A DNA stretch of 30,315 nucleotides. It comes from Reticulitermes lucifugus (lineage: Eukaryota > Arthropoda > Insecta > Blattodea > Rhinotermitidae). The notes under the pieces were generated by a model. That model was not told the DNA's origin, ran no database searches, and saw only the letters and a list, made by a program, of their open reading frames with translations. The DNA lies in contig JAKCWW010005855.1 of NCBI GenBank assembly GCA_026260175.1, positions 4,404 through 34,718 on the forward strand, given 5' to 3'. This document shows positions 20,821 through 30,315 of the stretch, piece after piece. The stretch's first letter is position 1, and the number at the start of each line of letters is the position of its first letter. Position numbers and translations under genes: made by a program.

Positions 20821-22262
20821 TGGTGTAGTAAATTATGACTTCTAGTACGTATTCGTAATTCCTCGGTTGGGAATTTCCATTCACATATCGGCTATTCTGC
20901 CTGACATTTGCCCTCATGGCCGTGATATGACACATCTATTGACCGTAGACTGTTTGGAACACAACAGACCTTTCGATCAAGGGGGAGAACTTTGTAAGCT
21001 GAAGTTGCCGTGATAGTAGCTTCAAATGCAGGCTATTGGACCGTTTAATCTCACAGTCATTCAACAATCTGTCGCTCGACGCTGCATAAACTTGGCGGCT
21101 AATGTAGCGTCGTAAAATAGCCGAGGAGAACTGACTTTAAGCAAGTCACATTATAGGTCATTTGTTAGTTTTTGGCAGTGAAAAACTTTGTGAAGCTGGC
21201 GGACGAGCCTACTGTGCACGTTTCTATTGCTAAGCATTGTACAGGTTTCCCGCTCCGAGACTTCCACTTGAAAATTTCACTGGTCAGAAACTTAACACAT
21301 TACATACACCTTCCTAACAGATAATCTTATCAATATCACACATTCTGATTGATTCGTATGGCATCTAACAACGCTGTTTCAACTGCTGATCTTATGCGAT
21401 ATCTAATGAGATGCATGTGAAGAGAATCTTGAATGGCGAGTTTGTGATTCCTTCGAAAGGGGTCAGCTTTGTCCGTTTCAAGGAATCTAAGAAATAGCTT
21501 GGTCAAAGTAACTCAACCGAGATCGAAATGCGAACATCAACAGCAGGGTCAAGAACGTTACAACAACACCAGATGACTTGATGGTGTTTCCTACTCATTT
21601 AACGGCACTTTCTTTGTTGGAGAATTATAGAGCGTCGAATGGGAATACGTGAAGACAGAATGGGAAGAATCTGAAAGTTTGCTGTCATCGTCTATTCGAT
21701 GTAGGATCCCAGCGTTTGATTGGAGGTTCTGACAAACCATGAGAGACCTCAACTGAGATAGCTGACTTCCTGACCACGAATCTAAACCCAGGACTTTACG
21801 AATACAGAGCGGTATTGCCAACCACTCATTTTCGAGGTTAAATTTGATGCATTTGTTCTGTTCAGCTGACAGAGCATTGTTAAATAAACAGTGACATGAA
21901 AGTGTATTACACAAACGGGACGGACTTTAATGTGAAGATACGGTGTCTGCTACAGTGCAAGAACAAGGTACTCTAGTCTGGCAGAATGTTCCGTTCTGCC
22001 TTGTCACTGTAGAAATGCTCTAGATCGGGAGAACAAAATGTGTGCAAGTTGCTACACACGAGAACTTCCCTGTGATACGTAGATTATGCTTTGTGAGAAG
22101 TAACGTCGCAATCAGTTAAACCATTGTACTGTAGTTGCGTATAGGCCTACATATATAAATTGTGTTTTCGCTTGTTTGTACCTACTTTTGCTTAAGCTCT
22201 GAGTAGTCATTCAGAGCACTGTGCACCAACTAGGTGAATAAGGCTCAGATAATGGCACCTGA
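20821..22262. other. Intergenic stretch, no gene seen
   Basis: No recognisable protein, RNA gene or repeat family. The minus-strand frame at 21591-21914 (107 codons) has no motif I recognise and no splice or repeat context. Confidence 0.35.
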
Positions 22263-22339
22263 ATGTTCAACATCACTAACAACAAGAAAGTGACAACCAT
22301 CACAACGACAAAAACTATGACGATTATTGTGATGACAAT

Positions 22340-22402
22340 GAGGCTAATAACGACTGTGATGATGATGATGATGATGATGACGACAACAACTACAACAACA
22401 AC
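22340..22402 (+). repeat. Trinucleotide microsatellite, (GAT)n then (ACA)n
   Basis: GATGATGATGATGATGATGA is followed by GACAACAACTACAACAACAA. The open frame across it, with runs of Met and Thr, is an artefact of the repeat. Confidence 0.8.
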
Positions 22403-22965
22403 GCCTTATACAATTATAAAACTTCTTTCATATTCGCTTCTTCTTCTTTTTCTTCGGTTGGGCTTTTCGGCCTCTTCAGTCTATATAAGACGTTTGTACA
22501 TTATTAGATTGTCTATTCATTTGTAGCTTATTTTGTGATGCTGTCAGTAACTCTGATTTAATAGCGCCAGGTGATTGGATAAATGAAACGGGTAGGATCT
22601 GGAAAGAACTGATTGTGGCTTAATTTAATGTACTCTGTCAGCATTTGCAAGGAGGGTCTGAAAACAACTACGAACAAATATCCATAAAGATAGTCGGTGT
22701 CTCGTTCGAGGTTCGAAACCTTCTCTTGAATAGACGACAGTAGCGTTACTGCTGGAGTCAGCTTGCTCGGTAAGTTTTTTTTTTTTGCGTGCGAAATCTG
22801 GTCAGTGGAAGTAGAATAGCGTCAGTGTGGTATTGAGGTGGTTACGATATATTCTCTTAGTGCCCGAGCATTGAATCGTCCTTTCAAACCGCGCAGGCTG
22901 GCTTCAGCCATTAAATATATGACACGTATTTGGTAGTATACAGTTCGAATAGTGACATCGAATAT

Positions 22966-23166
22966 CAGTATTGATAAATATGTAGACTTTCCGTTCAACA
23001 CAACTATTCATTTATTGTAATACAGCTACATGTTTCGACCCACTTATATGTGCATGTCCGAAACATGTAGCTGTATTAAAATAAATTAATAGTTGTGTTT
23101 GACTGGAAGTCTATATATTTATAAATACGGGTAATGTAAGACAACGGGATGGAAACCATTAAATTT
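22966..23166. mobile_element. Penelope-like inverted pair with 11-bp TSD, no intact ribozyme (copy 4)
   Basis: The direct repeat ACATCGAATAT flanks the insertion at 22955-22965 and 23167-23177. The arms 22972-23038 and 23059-23125 are reverse complements: CACAACTATTCATTTATTG and ACAGCTACATGTTTCGA on the left have partners on the right. The right arm keeps CCGAAACATGTA, the 3' half of the hammerhead core, and a decayed downstream block TGTGTTTGACTGG; the CUGAAGA half is gone. About 40 bp beyond the right arm also belongs to the insertion. Confidence 0.7.
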
Positions 23167-23354
23167 ACATCGAATATACTGATTGAAAGTTCTTCGTGTT
23201 ATTTCCTCAGGCCCTAATTAATGCCGCATTAATACTTGGAATGCAGATCATAGCTTATATACTCCCACTCTTTTTATCGTGGTTTGCGTAAAATTCTTCT
23301 CACATTTTGACTGTGCAATTTGGTAAAAGTCGTAACGCAGTGTATTATTTTTAT

Positions 23355-23485
23355 TCCCGAGGTGCCCCGTTCGATTGTCAGCCGGATCATGCACTATCCT
23401 GGCTGGGGCTTTTAATGGTTTTCCTCAGTGCCTCCAGGCAAGTGCTCGAATAGTACCTTAACTAGTCCACGACAGCTTTGGTCCA
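23355..23485 (+). mobile_element. SINE remnant with the common insect SINE tail domain
   Basis: GTTCGATTGTC resembles a decayed B box, followed by GGTTTTCCTCAGTGCCTCCA, GGCAAGTGCTCGAATAGTAC and CTTAACTAGTCCACGACAGC. The block (TTTCCTC..CTCCAGGCAAATGCCGGGATGGTACCTTA..GGCCACGGC) recurs in many insect tRNA-derived SINEs. The A-box part is not recognisable. Confidence 0.55.
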
Positions 23486-24462
23486 AAAAGGATAAGAACC
23501 ATCACAACTGTTTCTTCTTCCGTTGCACGACGCTTCTAATTGCATAGACTTTTTACAACACACGCAATGTCTAAACCTATCGATTTCCTGAACACGATAT
23601 AACGGTAATCATAACTTCTTTCCTAGAAGTTTAAATTTGTCACCCGACTCTCCGAATATAGACTGTTACAAAATTACTGCGTGGAAAAATTTTCGCTGAA
23701 GACTTACTATTAACAAGATAATGCCCCATTCAAATAAACGGGGAATTTGAAATATAAATACAGCTAGTGTATTTTTATATCTACTTCCAGAGAAAGCCAT
23801 TCCTTACACTAGAAATACAAATACAGGAAAGTATCCTATGTTTATGGGGGTTTGTTATAATAAAGAGAGATGTAGCTCGTGCTTATTTAGAAAACAATAC
23901 CATTGCTATTGCAGCAGGGTTTATAATTACTGCCTCATTAAATAAGGAAATGTCTTTTAGAAACCCTGTCTGTAAGTGACTTAACACATGGAATTTACAA
24001 AGAAATGTATTCCTAAGAATTTTTGACCGTACGAACGGAGATTTATTACTAGCCTTGATGGAAAGACTGAAGTTACGTAAGTGAAATATATTCGACAGCG
24101 AAACTTGAGGCTGTCACAGCAGTGATGATCAAAATTTAATTATTCTCGGACGTTACGCTCTGTGGTCTGGCACAGAGTTACCGATATTTCGGAGAAGCGT
24201 GATGCTTTCACTTCAGATTCAAGCAGTCCAGGCAGATCTCCTTGGACTGCTGGACTATTTACCAGTCAACATGACAAAACATCCCAGACGACTTGGATCT
24301 GCTGACCAACTGGCTCTGAGTTACTAAAGGATAGAGTAATAATTCTCAAGTAATTCATTCTATTGGCTTTGTGGTTTGGGGGGGGGGAGGGGGCATGGAC
24401 TGGATTGATATGGCTCAGGATAGGGACAGGTGGCGGACTCTTGTGAATTCCGTAAGGAACCT

Positions 24463-24550
24463 TCGGTTTCCATAAAATGCGGGGAATTTCTTGACTAGCT
24501 GAGGACCTATTAGCTTCTCAAGAAGGACTCTGCTCCATGGAGTTAGTTAG
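24463..24550 (+). repeat. Three-copy dispersed repeat, copy C
   Basis: GGTTTCCATAAAATGCGGGG, AATTTCTTGACTAGCTGAGG and AAGGACTCTGCTCCATGGAG match copy A (9530) closely and copy B (10801) loosely. Confidence 0.65.
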
Positions 24551-24688
24551 TTAATTCTATTGTGTCTGCGTAACGAAATTTTCAGAAACTGCAAGTTTTG
24601 GGTCACTTTTATCATGTTGTTATAGAAATGTTTCTACTTTGTCAGCGTGTGTCTTGTGTTGAATATACAGAATGTAACGTAACTCAAA

Positions 24689-24964
24689 GGCCGTGCCATG
24701 GCTCAGGCGGTTAGTCGCCGGCCTCTCACCACGGAGGCCCAGGTTCGGTCCCAGGTCAAGTCCATGTGAGATTTGTGGTGGACAAAGTGGCACTGGGACA
24801 GGTTTTTCTCGGAGTTGTCGGTTTTTCCCTGTCGATTTCATTCCACTGGTGCTCCATTACTTCTAAAAAATTGGTAAAAAAACTGCTCATCCTCATCATC
24901 TTCATTGGGGTTGCACAAAAAGCCTTAAGGCTGTGGTGCGAGGGCCCTTTATTTAAAAAAAACT
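24689..24964 (+). mobile_element. Full-length tRNA-derived SINE, copy 2, with TSD
   Basis: It starts GGCCGTGCCATGGCTCAGGC. The A box is at 24699-24710 and the B box GGTTCGGTCC at 24742-24751. The body (GTGGACAAAGTGGCACTGGG, then GGTTTTTCTCGGAGTTGTCG) matches the copy at 13978-14271, and the tail is A-rich. TAACTCAA at 24680-24687 is repeated at 24965-24972 (extendable to 11 bp with one mismatch), the expected LINE-driven target-site duplication. The flank and tail confirm retrotransposition. It is not a functional tRNA. Confidence 0.88.
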
Positions 24965-25296
24965 TAACTCAACGGACAGATTTCTAGGGATCACAGAGGA
25001 GATCAGAACAGCATTTTAGGATAGGAACGAATATGCGGAAATGCTTTGTTTGGTCGCCAAACGCAGAACCATGAACACGTTCTGTTTGGAAAGATGAATT
25101 GCATGTTTCTCTGGAACTTAATAGGCTGCTACTTAATTTTATTGTTTTGGACATGGAGTTCTGTGAATTAAAAACTGTATTGATTAAGAAGAATCAACTT
25201 TACAAGTGAAATGAAAATAAAAAATGAAACTCGATGCAGAAATATTTGCTGTATCTAATAAAACAATGTCAAAAACCTACTGCAAGAAACAGGTTT

Positions 25297-25620
25297 TTAC
25301 AAAACTTGTTCGAAATGCCGCCCACCAAGATCAATGCACAAACGACATCTACGCAACACTGATTGAAGTACCCTCTCCAACAATCCTGCCGTTGTCTGCA
25401 CAACTTGAAAGGCACCCATGATCGTTGAAATCAGTTCCTCTGCTGTTTTTATTGGGGTCTCATTTTTAGAGAGAGTACCAAAAAAAGCAGTCGTTCCTAT
25501 CCTGAAATGCATTGTTTTGATCTCCTCTATCATTCCTAGAAATCTTCGGTTGAATTACATTAAATCCTGTATAGTGGCAGATAAATTCGTCTACTTGCTA
25601 GCTGCAAAATAAATTTCACT
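25297..25620 (-). pseudogene. Mariner-like transposase C-terminal relic
   Basis: The minus-strand frame from 25533 to the stop at 25297-25299 contains PIKTAEELISTIMGAFQVV, then LLERVLQSVLRRCRLCIDLG and GRHFEQVL. It matches the closing pattern of Tc1/mariner-type transposases (TxEEL..I......L..V...L..R...C....G.HFE.LL). The catalytic DDD/DDE part is missing, and in-frame stops interrupt the sequence upstream (25534-25620). No inverted repeats were found around it. Confidence 0.6.
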
Positions 25621-26324
25621 GAAGCGACTCAGGGAAACCTTGAAATATCTCAGTCAGGTAGTGTTGCTAGACGCCCATTATTTCAATGACTTGTCCAGTT
25701 GTTCCAGGAAGGTCTCCTGGGTCACATAATTGTCCCGTAGGGGATGTGACTCACCTCGTACTCTGATGTGAGGAACAATGAAACGTTATTGAGTCTGTAA
25801 GTAAACCCAGAGATTTCCATTTTAGCGTATTTTCCTTTTTATTTTTGTGCCCAAGAGAGATTAAGATAATGTTGAATGAGGCATTACACAGTTCACCCAA
25901 TATCCTATTGTTAGACATGTACTGAAAACGTAGCTAGGGTGAGGAAAATAGGAAATACAGAAGCTTGCAGAAGTGGAAACTACGAGTAGTCACTGTAGTG
26001 GGAATGAGACGTGGGGATAATATTAAACTGGATATTAGAAAAGTAAGTTGCTGGAATGTAAACTATACCAACGGCGGCTGAGGTGTTAATGGCGTTGAAT
26101 CCTCTATTTCTGTTCCTTGTTGTTTCCGCGATTGTGCAATATATGTTTCGTATTTTGAAAAGTTACATCTAGCAGCCCCTGGATAGCAGGTTTCCTTATG
26201 CCCTTATACGAGGCTAAGGCATTGCCACTGAGCTAAGTTTATCGTAAAAGACATTCCAAGGGCATGAATGACAACTCTATTTCCGTTACGTGTTTTGGCT
26301 ATCATTTATTTTTTTCTTCTTCTT

Positions 26325-26492
26325 AGGATCGCGTTGGTGCAGCGGTAAAATTTCTGGACTTGTATTCCGGAAGTAGCCAACCCAGACAAATCTTTTTCAC
26401 ATCACCAGTTATCCTGACTTTGATTTCTCATGGTTTTTCCCAGATGCATGCCGGGCTGTGGTTTTAAATGAACCAAGATTACCACCTTCCAA
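26325..26492 (+). mobile_element. tRNA-derived SINE remnant
   Basis: GGATCGCGTTGGTGCAGCGG holds a good A box (TTGGTGCAGCGG); the B-box area (AACCCAGACAAATC) is decayed. It then carries the common SINE tail: TTGATTTCTCATGGTTTTTC, CCAGATGCATGCCGGGCTGT. It sits head-to-tail with another SINE remnant downstream. Confidence 0.6.
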
Positions 26493-26502
26493 TCACACGT
26501 CA

Positions 26503-26668
26503 CGGTCAAGTAGGTAGCACTGTCGCTTCATATTAGGGAGGTGCCGGCTTCAAATTTCTGTCCGAGGACCGGCTGTTCTGACAGACGTTCGTTTGTAGTT
26601 TTCTTCATTTCATCCAGGCGTATTCTCGGGATATTGCCTGAAATTAGGGCATGATTGTTTCCAATTCA
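26503..26668 (+). mobile_element. Second SINE remnant in tandem
   Basis: GTCAAGTAGGTAGCACTGTC and GCTTCATATTAGGGAGGTGC, then the B-box-like GGCTTCAAATTTC, TCCGAGGACC, and the tail TCCAGGCGTATTCTCGGGAT and ATTGCCTGAAATTAGGGCAT. These are landmarks of a widespread insect SINE (…GGGATATTGCCTGAAATTAGGCCATGGCCGC). The decay is substantial. Confidence 0.65.
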
Positions 26669-26694
26669 TTAATCACTGATTATCCTACCATAAA

Positions 26695-27099
26695 TACCTG
26701 GAAAGTTTTGAAATGTGGTGCTGGAAAAGGATGGAGAACATCAGTTGGACTGATCGTGTGAGAAATGAAGAAGTATTACATACATTCAAGGAGGAGAGGA
26801 ATAGCCTACATACAATAAAAAAGAGTAAGGCTACCTGTATTGGTCAGATCTTGCGTAGGAACTACCTTCTAAAACATGTCACTGAAGGAAAGATGGAAGG
26901 ATGGATAGAAGTGTCGGGAAGACGAGGAAGAAGATGTAAGCAGCTACTGGATGACCTTAAGGAAAAGAGAGGATACGGGAAATTGAAAGAGGAAGCTCTA
27001 GATCGCACTCTGTGGAGAACTCGATTTGGAAGAAGATATGGACATGTCGTAAGACAGACTAAAGTTACCTACCTTCTGACACTATGTAATATGAGCTAG
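26695..27099 (+). pseudogene. Non-LTR retrotransposon C-terminal relic
   Basis: A continuous frame from about 26695 reads FEMWCWKRMENISWTDRVRN, EEVLHTFKEERNSLHTIKK, ATCIGQILRRNYLLKHVTEG and GRRGRRCKQLLDDL. This is the usual C-terminal end of insect RTE/jockey-like polymerases (EMWCWRRMLKISWTDRVTNEEVL...GHILR...GK..GKR.RGRR...LDDL). The frame ends at 27097-27099. The endonuclease and polymerase domains are absent, so it is a 5'-truncated copy. It directly follows the SINE remnants. Confidence 0.85.
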
Positions 27100-28996
27100 T
27101 GACGTCGTCGAAAATACTGGTGTACCTTATGTATAACAGCCTTGTAACTGAGTGAAATGATGCGTCATGCTTCGTTGCCATGGTTACTGGGTTGCCGTAG
27201 TTACAGTAGAGCTTGGGTTATTCTTATTTTCTATGATATTCCCGACAACAATCGATTATTGTGAAGCAGTGAAAGAGGTATCTGTTCTGCGGTCGGTATC
27301 GCAGTGTCTTGCTTTGCCGATAAAATCTATCAAGCTGTCTCTGAAGAAATGTTTAGTTCGATGACGGTAATACTCAGTGAAACTAACTTCATAGTAACCC
27401 TCTAGGTTTTCTGAGGAAATCATAGCTAGGGACCCCGTGCAGTAGCCTGTGAACATTAAGTTAACCTCGTCATATGACGGGACCGTTTCTAGCAAATAAA
27501 TAACTATATAAATCTCCTCCCAGATCTATACCTGCTTACAGTTCCTGCTTATCTTCCGATATTATTCGCCGCTGTACAATACCTGCAGCTGAAGCACAGT
27601 CGTTTCATAACCTAATCGATTGTCGTTAGAACACGGAACTCTCGCTAGCTGGGCTAGGCGGAGCAGTGGCTGCACTGAAGGTCGCGGTGATTCCCCGCGT
27701 CGTGTGGTCCCATCGCCTGTAATGGTTCAGTCCTGTGCCTCAGATTCGGAGTTGCTGTAATTGCCAACAGCGCTGTTTCTGAAACGTCGACGACCTAGAC
27801 GTTTCTTGAGAACCTAAGATTCGGTGATTACAAAATTCGCCATTCTTATGGAACTGGACTTCATTGTCCTGTTCACAAGATCTAACCACTGGATTTTATT
27901 CACTGTCAGTTGAATCCAGTACACAACCTTACAACCAAGTTCTCTTAAGATCCGCTGTAATGTTAGTATTCACTTCTGTGCCTTGGTCTTCCTTTGAGGT
28001 TTCCGACCAAAATTATGTACATGCAGACTCCAAAGGGATGAGCCTCATCATTAAGTTTTCTCAGGTCACCTTTGCTTTACCCTTTCTGAGTCAGAAGCTG
28101 GGAATACAGTCTGGGTTACCTGGGTTGTACTCCGGGGTAGAAGTCTCAAACACTGAGCATGCCAGTTCATTTGTTACAGGCTTCTCACTCATATGACTCA
28201 ATTATAGGCTGTGGCCCGGCTCACTGCTTTAGAAGGTTTTGTAATTGCAGTCTTTTTCGTCATTGGCCTTAAGGCTGATAACGTACAACAAACATCAGCA
28301 AAGAGATCACAATACAGTAATTTTAAATTCAATAATTATCGTATATTTTTATTTTGTTATTAAAAGCATGGACTCTTCTTAATGATGTGTTTAATTCTAA
28401 TGAAAATACATTCATTATTACTTATTTTGACCTATGGCCCGCATACTATTTGAGTTTTAGACCCCCGGTGTAGACGATGTCGTTCCACCCTCAAAACCGC
28501 CCTGCCAAATATCTGAAGTGCTACTGTTGTATAACTAATTCAGACGCGGAACAAACCGAAAGCTCTGTAATGCGCAGTATCCGAAGAAGGCTATACCGTT
28601 ATACTCGTAGTGTCAGTAGCTGTCAGTTGCCTCTGTCAGTAACAGTTTTAAGCTAGATGCAATAATAGGCGTAAGTAAAAAAAAACAGGAAAGAAGAAAC
28701 TTGGAAAATGTGCGTACTTAAAATTAGATTGTGCCCAACCACTCTTGTTCGCCTTGCGCAAAGCAAGCCTGAAGACAAGCAACGAGGAAACCCCAGAGGC
28801 ACATCGTGTGAGCAGCCCATGTCTTGGTCTGATCGATCTGGTATTACCGTGTACAATGGGGAAATTACCGCTGATTCACTTGCCTTGTTCTGAGGATCCA
28901 TTATGACATCAGAGCCTCGTCACATTCAGATCGCAAAACACAGTCATCACAAAAGGAGGGTGGCCAAGAAGACTATTTTTATTCATTTACGGATCT
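27100..28996. other. Intergenic stretch, no gene assigned
   Basis: It contains open frames of 65-110 codons on both strands: 27167-27364 plus and 27256-27495 minus overlap, and 27864-28196 plus. I do not recognise any. A perfect inverted repeat GAAACGTC/GACGTTTC lies at 27781-27805 with a 9-nt spacer. The minus-strand frame (PSYDEVNLMFTGYCTGSLAM) looks the most protein-like. Confidence 0.3.
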
Positions 28997-29160
28997 GTGT
29001 TTTTGGGATATAAGGCTGCGTCACTGGGTATTTAGTTCTGGACCTTTCGAGGCCGCGTAGCAGTTTCTCCTAGGACCTGACGACCCTTGACGAGACCACT
29101 ACGCTGCCCGGAAAGGTCGGGCACTGATACCCAGTGACGCAGCGTTGTATCCCAGAACAG
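28997..29160. repeat. Foldback/TIR element with GC-rich arms
   Basis: The arms 29003-29060 and 29099-29156 are complementary with small gaps: GGGATATAAGGCTGCGTCAC and TGGGTAT against ATACCCAGTGACGCAGCGTT and TATCCC, plus GACCTTTC/GAAAGGTC nearer the centre. A 38-nt loop separates them. Outside the arms, TCTGT occurs in complementary positions, so the true TIR may begin a few bases further out. No TSD was found. Confidence 0.75.
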
Positions 29161-30315
29161 ATACATCAGATGTGGCACATTTAAAATACTGCCCGGACGT
29201 CGTTTTCGTATGTACTGAGAAAAACTACGAAAAATACTGTCTCAGTTAATATAATCGGTGTCTGGGCCGAAATTTGAGCTCGCGGAATCACAAGTACAAC
29301 CACGTGTGCTAGCTGCCCCGTGACGATTTTCGACCCAAACACCTGCAGTTCCCCATTTCGTCCCTTTGTGTCAGTCAATGGACGTTCTCTGGATCTGAAA
29401 TAAAACCTGTACCACTGTACTAGTACATTTGAGGCCTGGTCATTGTTTAATGTTCACAAATTCACTGCTGGTTCCTAGTCACATTTCGAGCCCAGGCAGG
29501 TATCGTAGCCGCGTTATTGCATAGAACATTTGAGGTATATTTCAAATAGGGCTACAAGGGCCTAATTTTTAATTCAGTAGTTCTGTGTACATTATCAATC
29601 TACTTTATTCATGTAAGTCTGGGCAACATACACTGCATTTGAAATGCAGCAGGACACACGCTTACTACTCTTTTCATATGTAGCCTAGACCGAATTTTAA
29701 CATCTACGTTAAGTACTTTCAAGAATTAATGAGGCGTTTTTTTTTCTTGTAGTATGTATAGAATACTTTGCAACGAACCAGGGATGTTTATCTTTGTCAC
29801 TTTGAAAGCATATCCAGAATCAGTTTGAGAGGAAGTTTAAAGAATTAAAATTACTAGATACAGTGCATTCCTTTCATCGCTATCCTGAACATCGCAAATG
29901 TCACGGAATGTTCTGTTGGATGCAGGTTTTGCAGGCGGTAAACCTACCTTACTCAAAGTGACAGCAACAGAAAGATTCGTGTATGAGCTACTCCCACACG
30001 TAAAGGTGTGTTTGACATACTACCTGAATGCTATAATGAACCCACGGAAAGCAGTCTAATGGATGGTTGGGGTGACGGTATTGAGGCTTCCTTCTCTCTG
30101 ACTGCTGTTATACTCCCCTCCAGTCCGCTGTGATGAAAGCAGACCAGACGAAGGACTACGTAGCTGGTGAATGTTTTTTTCCCTCCCTCAATGGCTCGAC
30201 AGCCGCCTCATTTTTCGAGGCTTCACGATCACTCTTTTTAGACACACCACATTCGGTAGGACTCATCTGGACGAGGGACCAGCCCGTCGCAGAGACCTCT
30301 ACCTGACAACACACA
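29161..30315. other. Intergenic end of the window, no gene seen
   Basis: No convincing frame, RNA gene or repeat. The minus-strand frame at 29181-29378 has no recognisable motif. Confidence 0.35.

Noticed and set aside
22263..22526. Met/Thr-rich open frame
   Set aside because: Produced by a GAT/ACA microsatellite.
24120..24310. Possible further hammerhead (minus strand CUGAAGU ... CCGAAAUAUCGG)
   Set aside because: The core has U in place of the required A9 and no stem I pairing can be found; it may be a distant repeat relative, but not enough supports a ribozyme.
27864..28196. 110-codon plus-strand frame
   Set aside because: No motif, signal or neighbouring exon; could not be tied to any family.
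29070..29120. CUGACGA ... GGAAA in the loop of the 29-kb foldback
   Set aside because: It fits CUGANGA by chance, but no stem II closes next to GAAA and no stem III/I arms pair.
1..30315. CRISPR arrays, bacterial operons, phage or viral genes
   Set aside because: No regular short repeats with spacers, no prokaryotic gene layout, and no recognisable viral protein.

Overview
The window is eukaryotic nuclear DNA, almost certainly from an insect with a large, repeat-rich genome. A cockroach- or termite-like lineage is my best guess, but that is an inference. The evidence is one intron-split gene with canonical splice sites, several tRNA-derived SINEs, relics of non-LTR retrotransposons, foldback insertions and a 926-bp assembly gap (11345-12270). 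Nothing suggests a prokaryote: there are no operons, ribosome binding sites or long intact frames.

The only host gene I can support is at 892-8243 on the plus strand. Six exons in matching phase join into a 486-residue open frame that resembles NEPRO (nucleolus and neural progenitor protein, old name C3orf17), a nucleolar protein linked to RNase MRP and rRNA processing. All of its introns carry decayed repeats.

Before the gene, 1-384 is the 3' end of a non-LTR retrotransposon with an (AATG)n tail. The gene's introns hold two adjacent foldbacks (3188-3603), a hammerhead-like fragment (5208-5300, antisense) and a decayed SINE head (6733-6808). After the gene the rest is intergenic: a second hammerhead-like fragment (9302-9389), a gap edge that matches the same family (11297-11344), a hAT-type MITE (13236-13461), a full-length SINE (13978-14271), RTE/jockey-like reverse transcriptase relics (15628-16045 and 26695-27099), four long-armed foldbacks (16079-16317, 19893-20335, 22966-23166, 28997-29160), an A-rich quasi-periodic tract, a second full SINE with target-site duplication (24689-24964), a mariner-like transposase relic and a cluster of SINE remnants.

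The most interesting signal is a dispersed family seen at five places. Its members share a potential hammerhead ribozyme (core CUGARGA ... GAAA) in which stems I and II change sequence between copies yet mostly stay paired. A conserved TGTGCA-TT-GTTGG block follows 25-45 nt downstream. Two members are head-to-head inverted pairs flanked by 14-bp and 11-bp direct repeats. This fits the terminal repeats of Penelope-like elements, which are known to carry hammerhead motifs. No Penelope reverse transcriptase is visible here, so that assignment is an inference.
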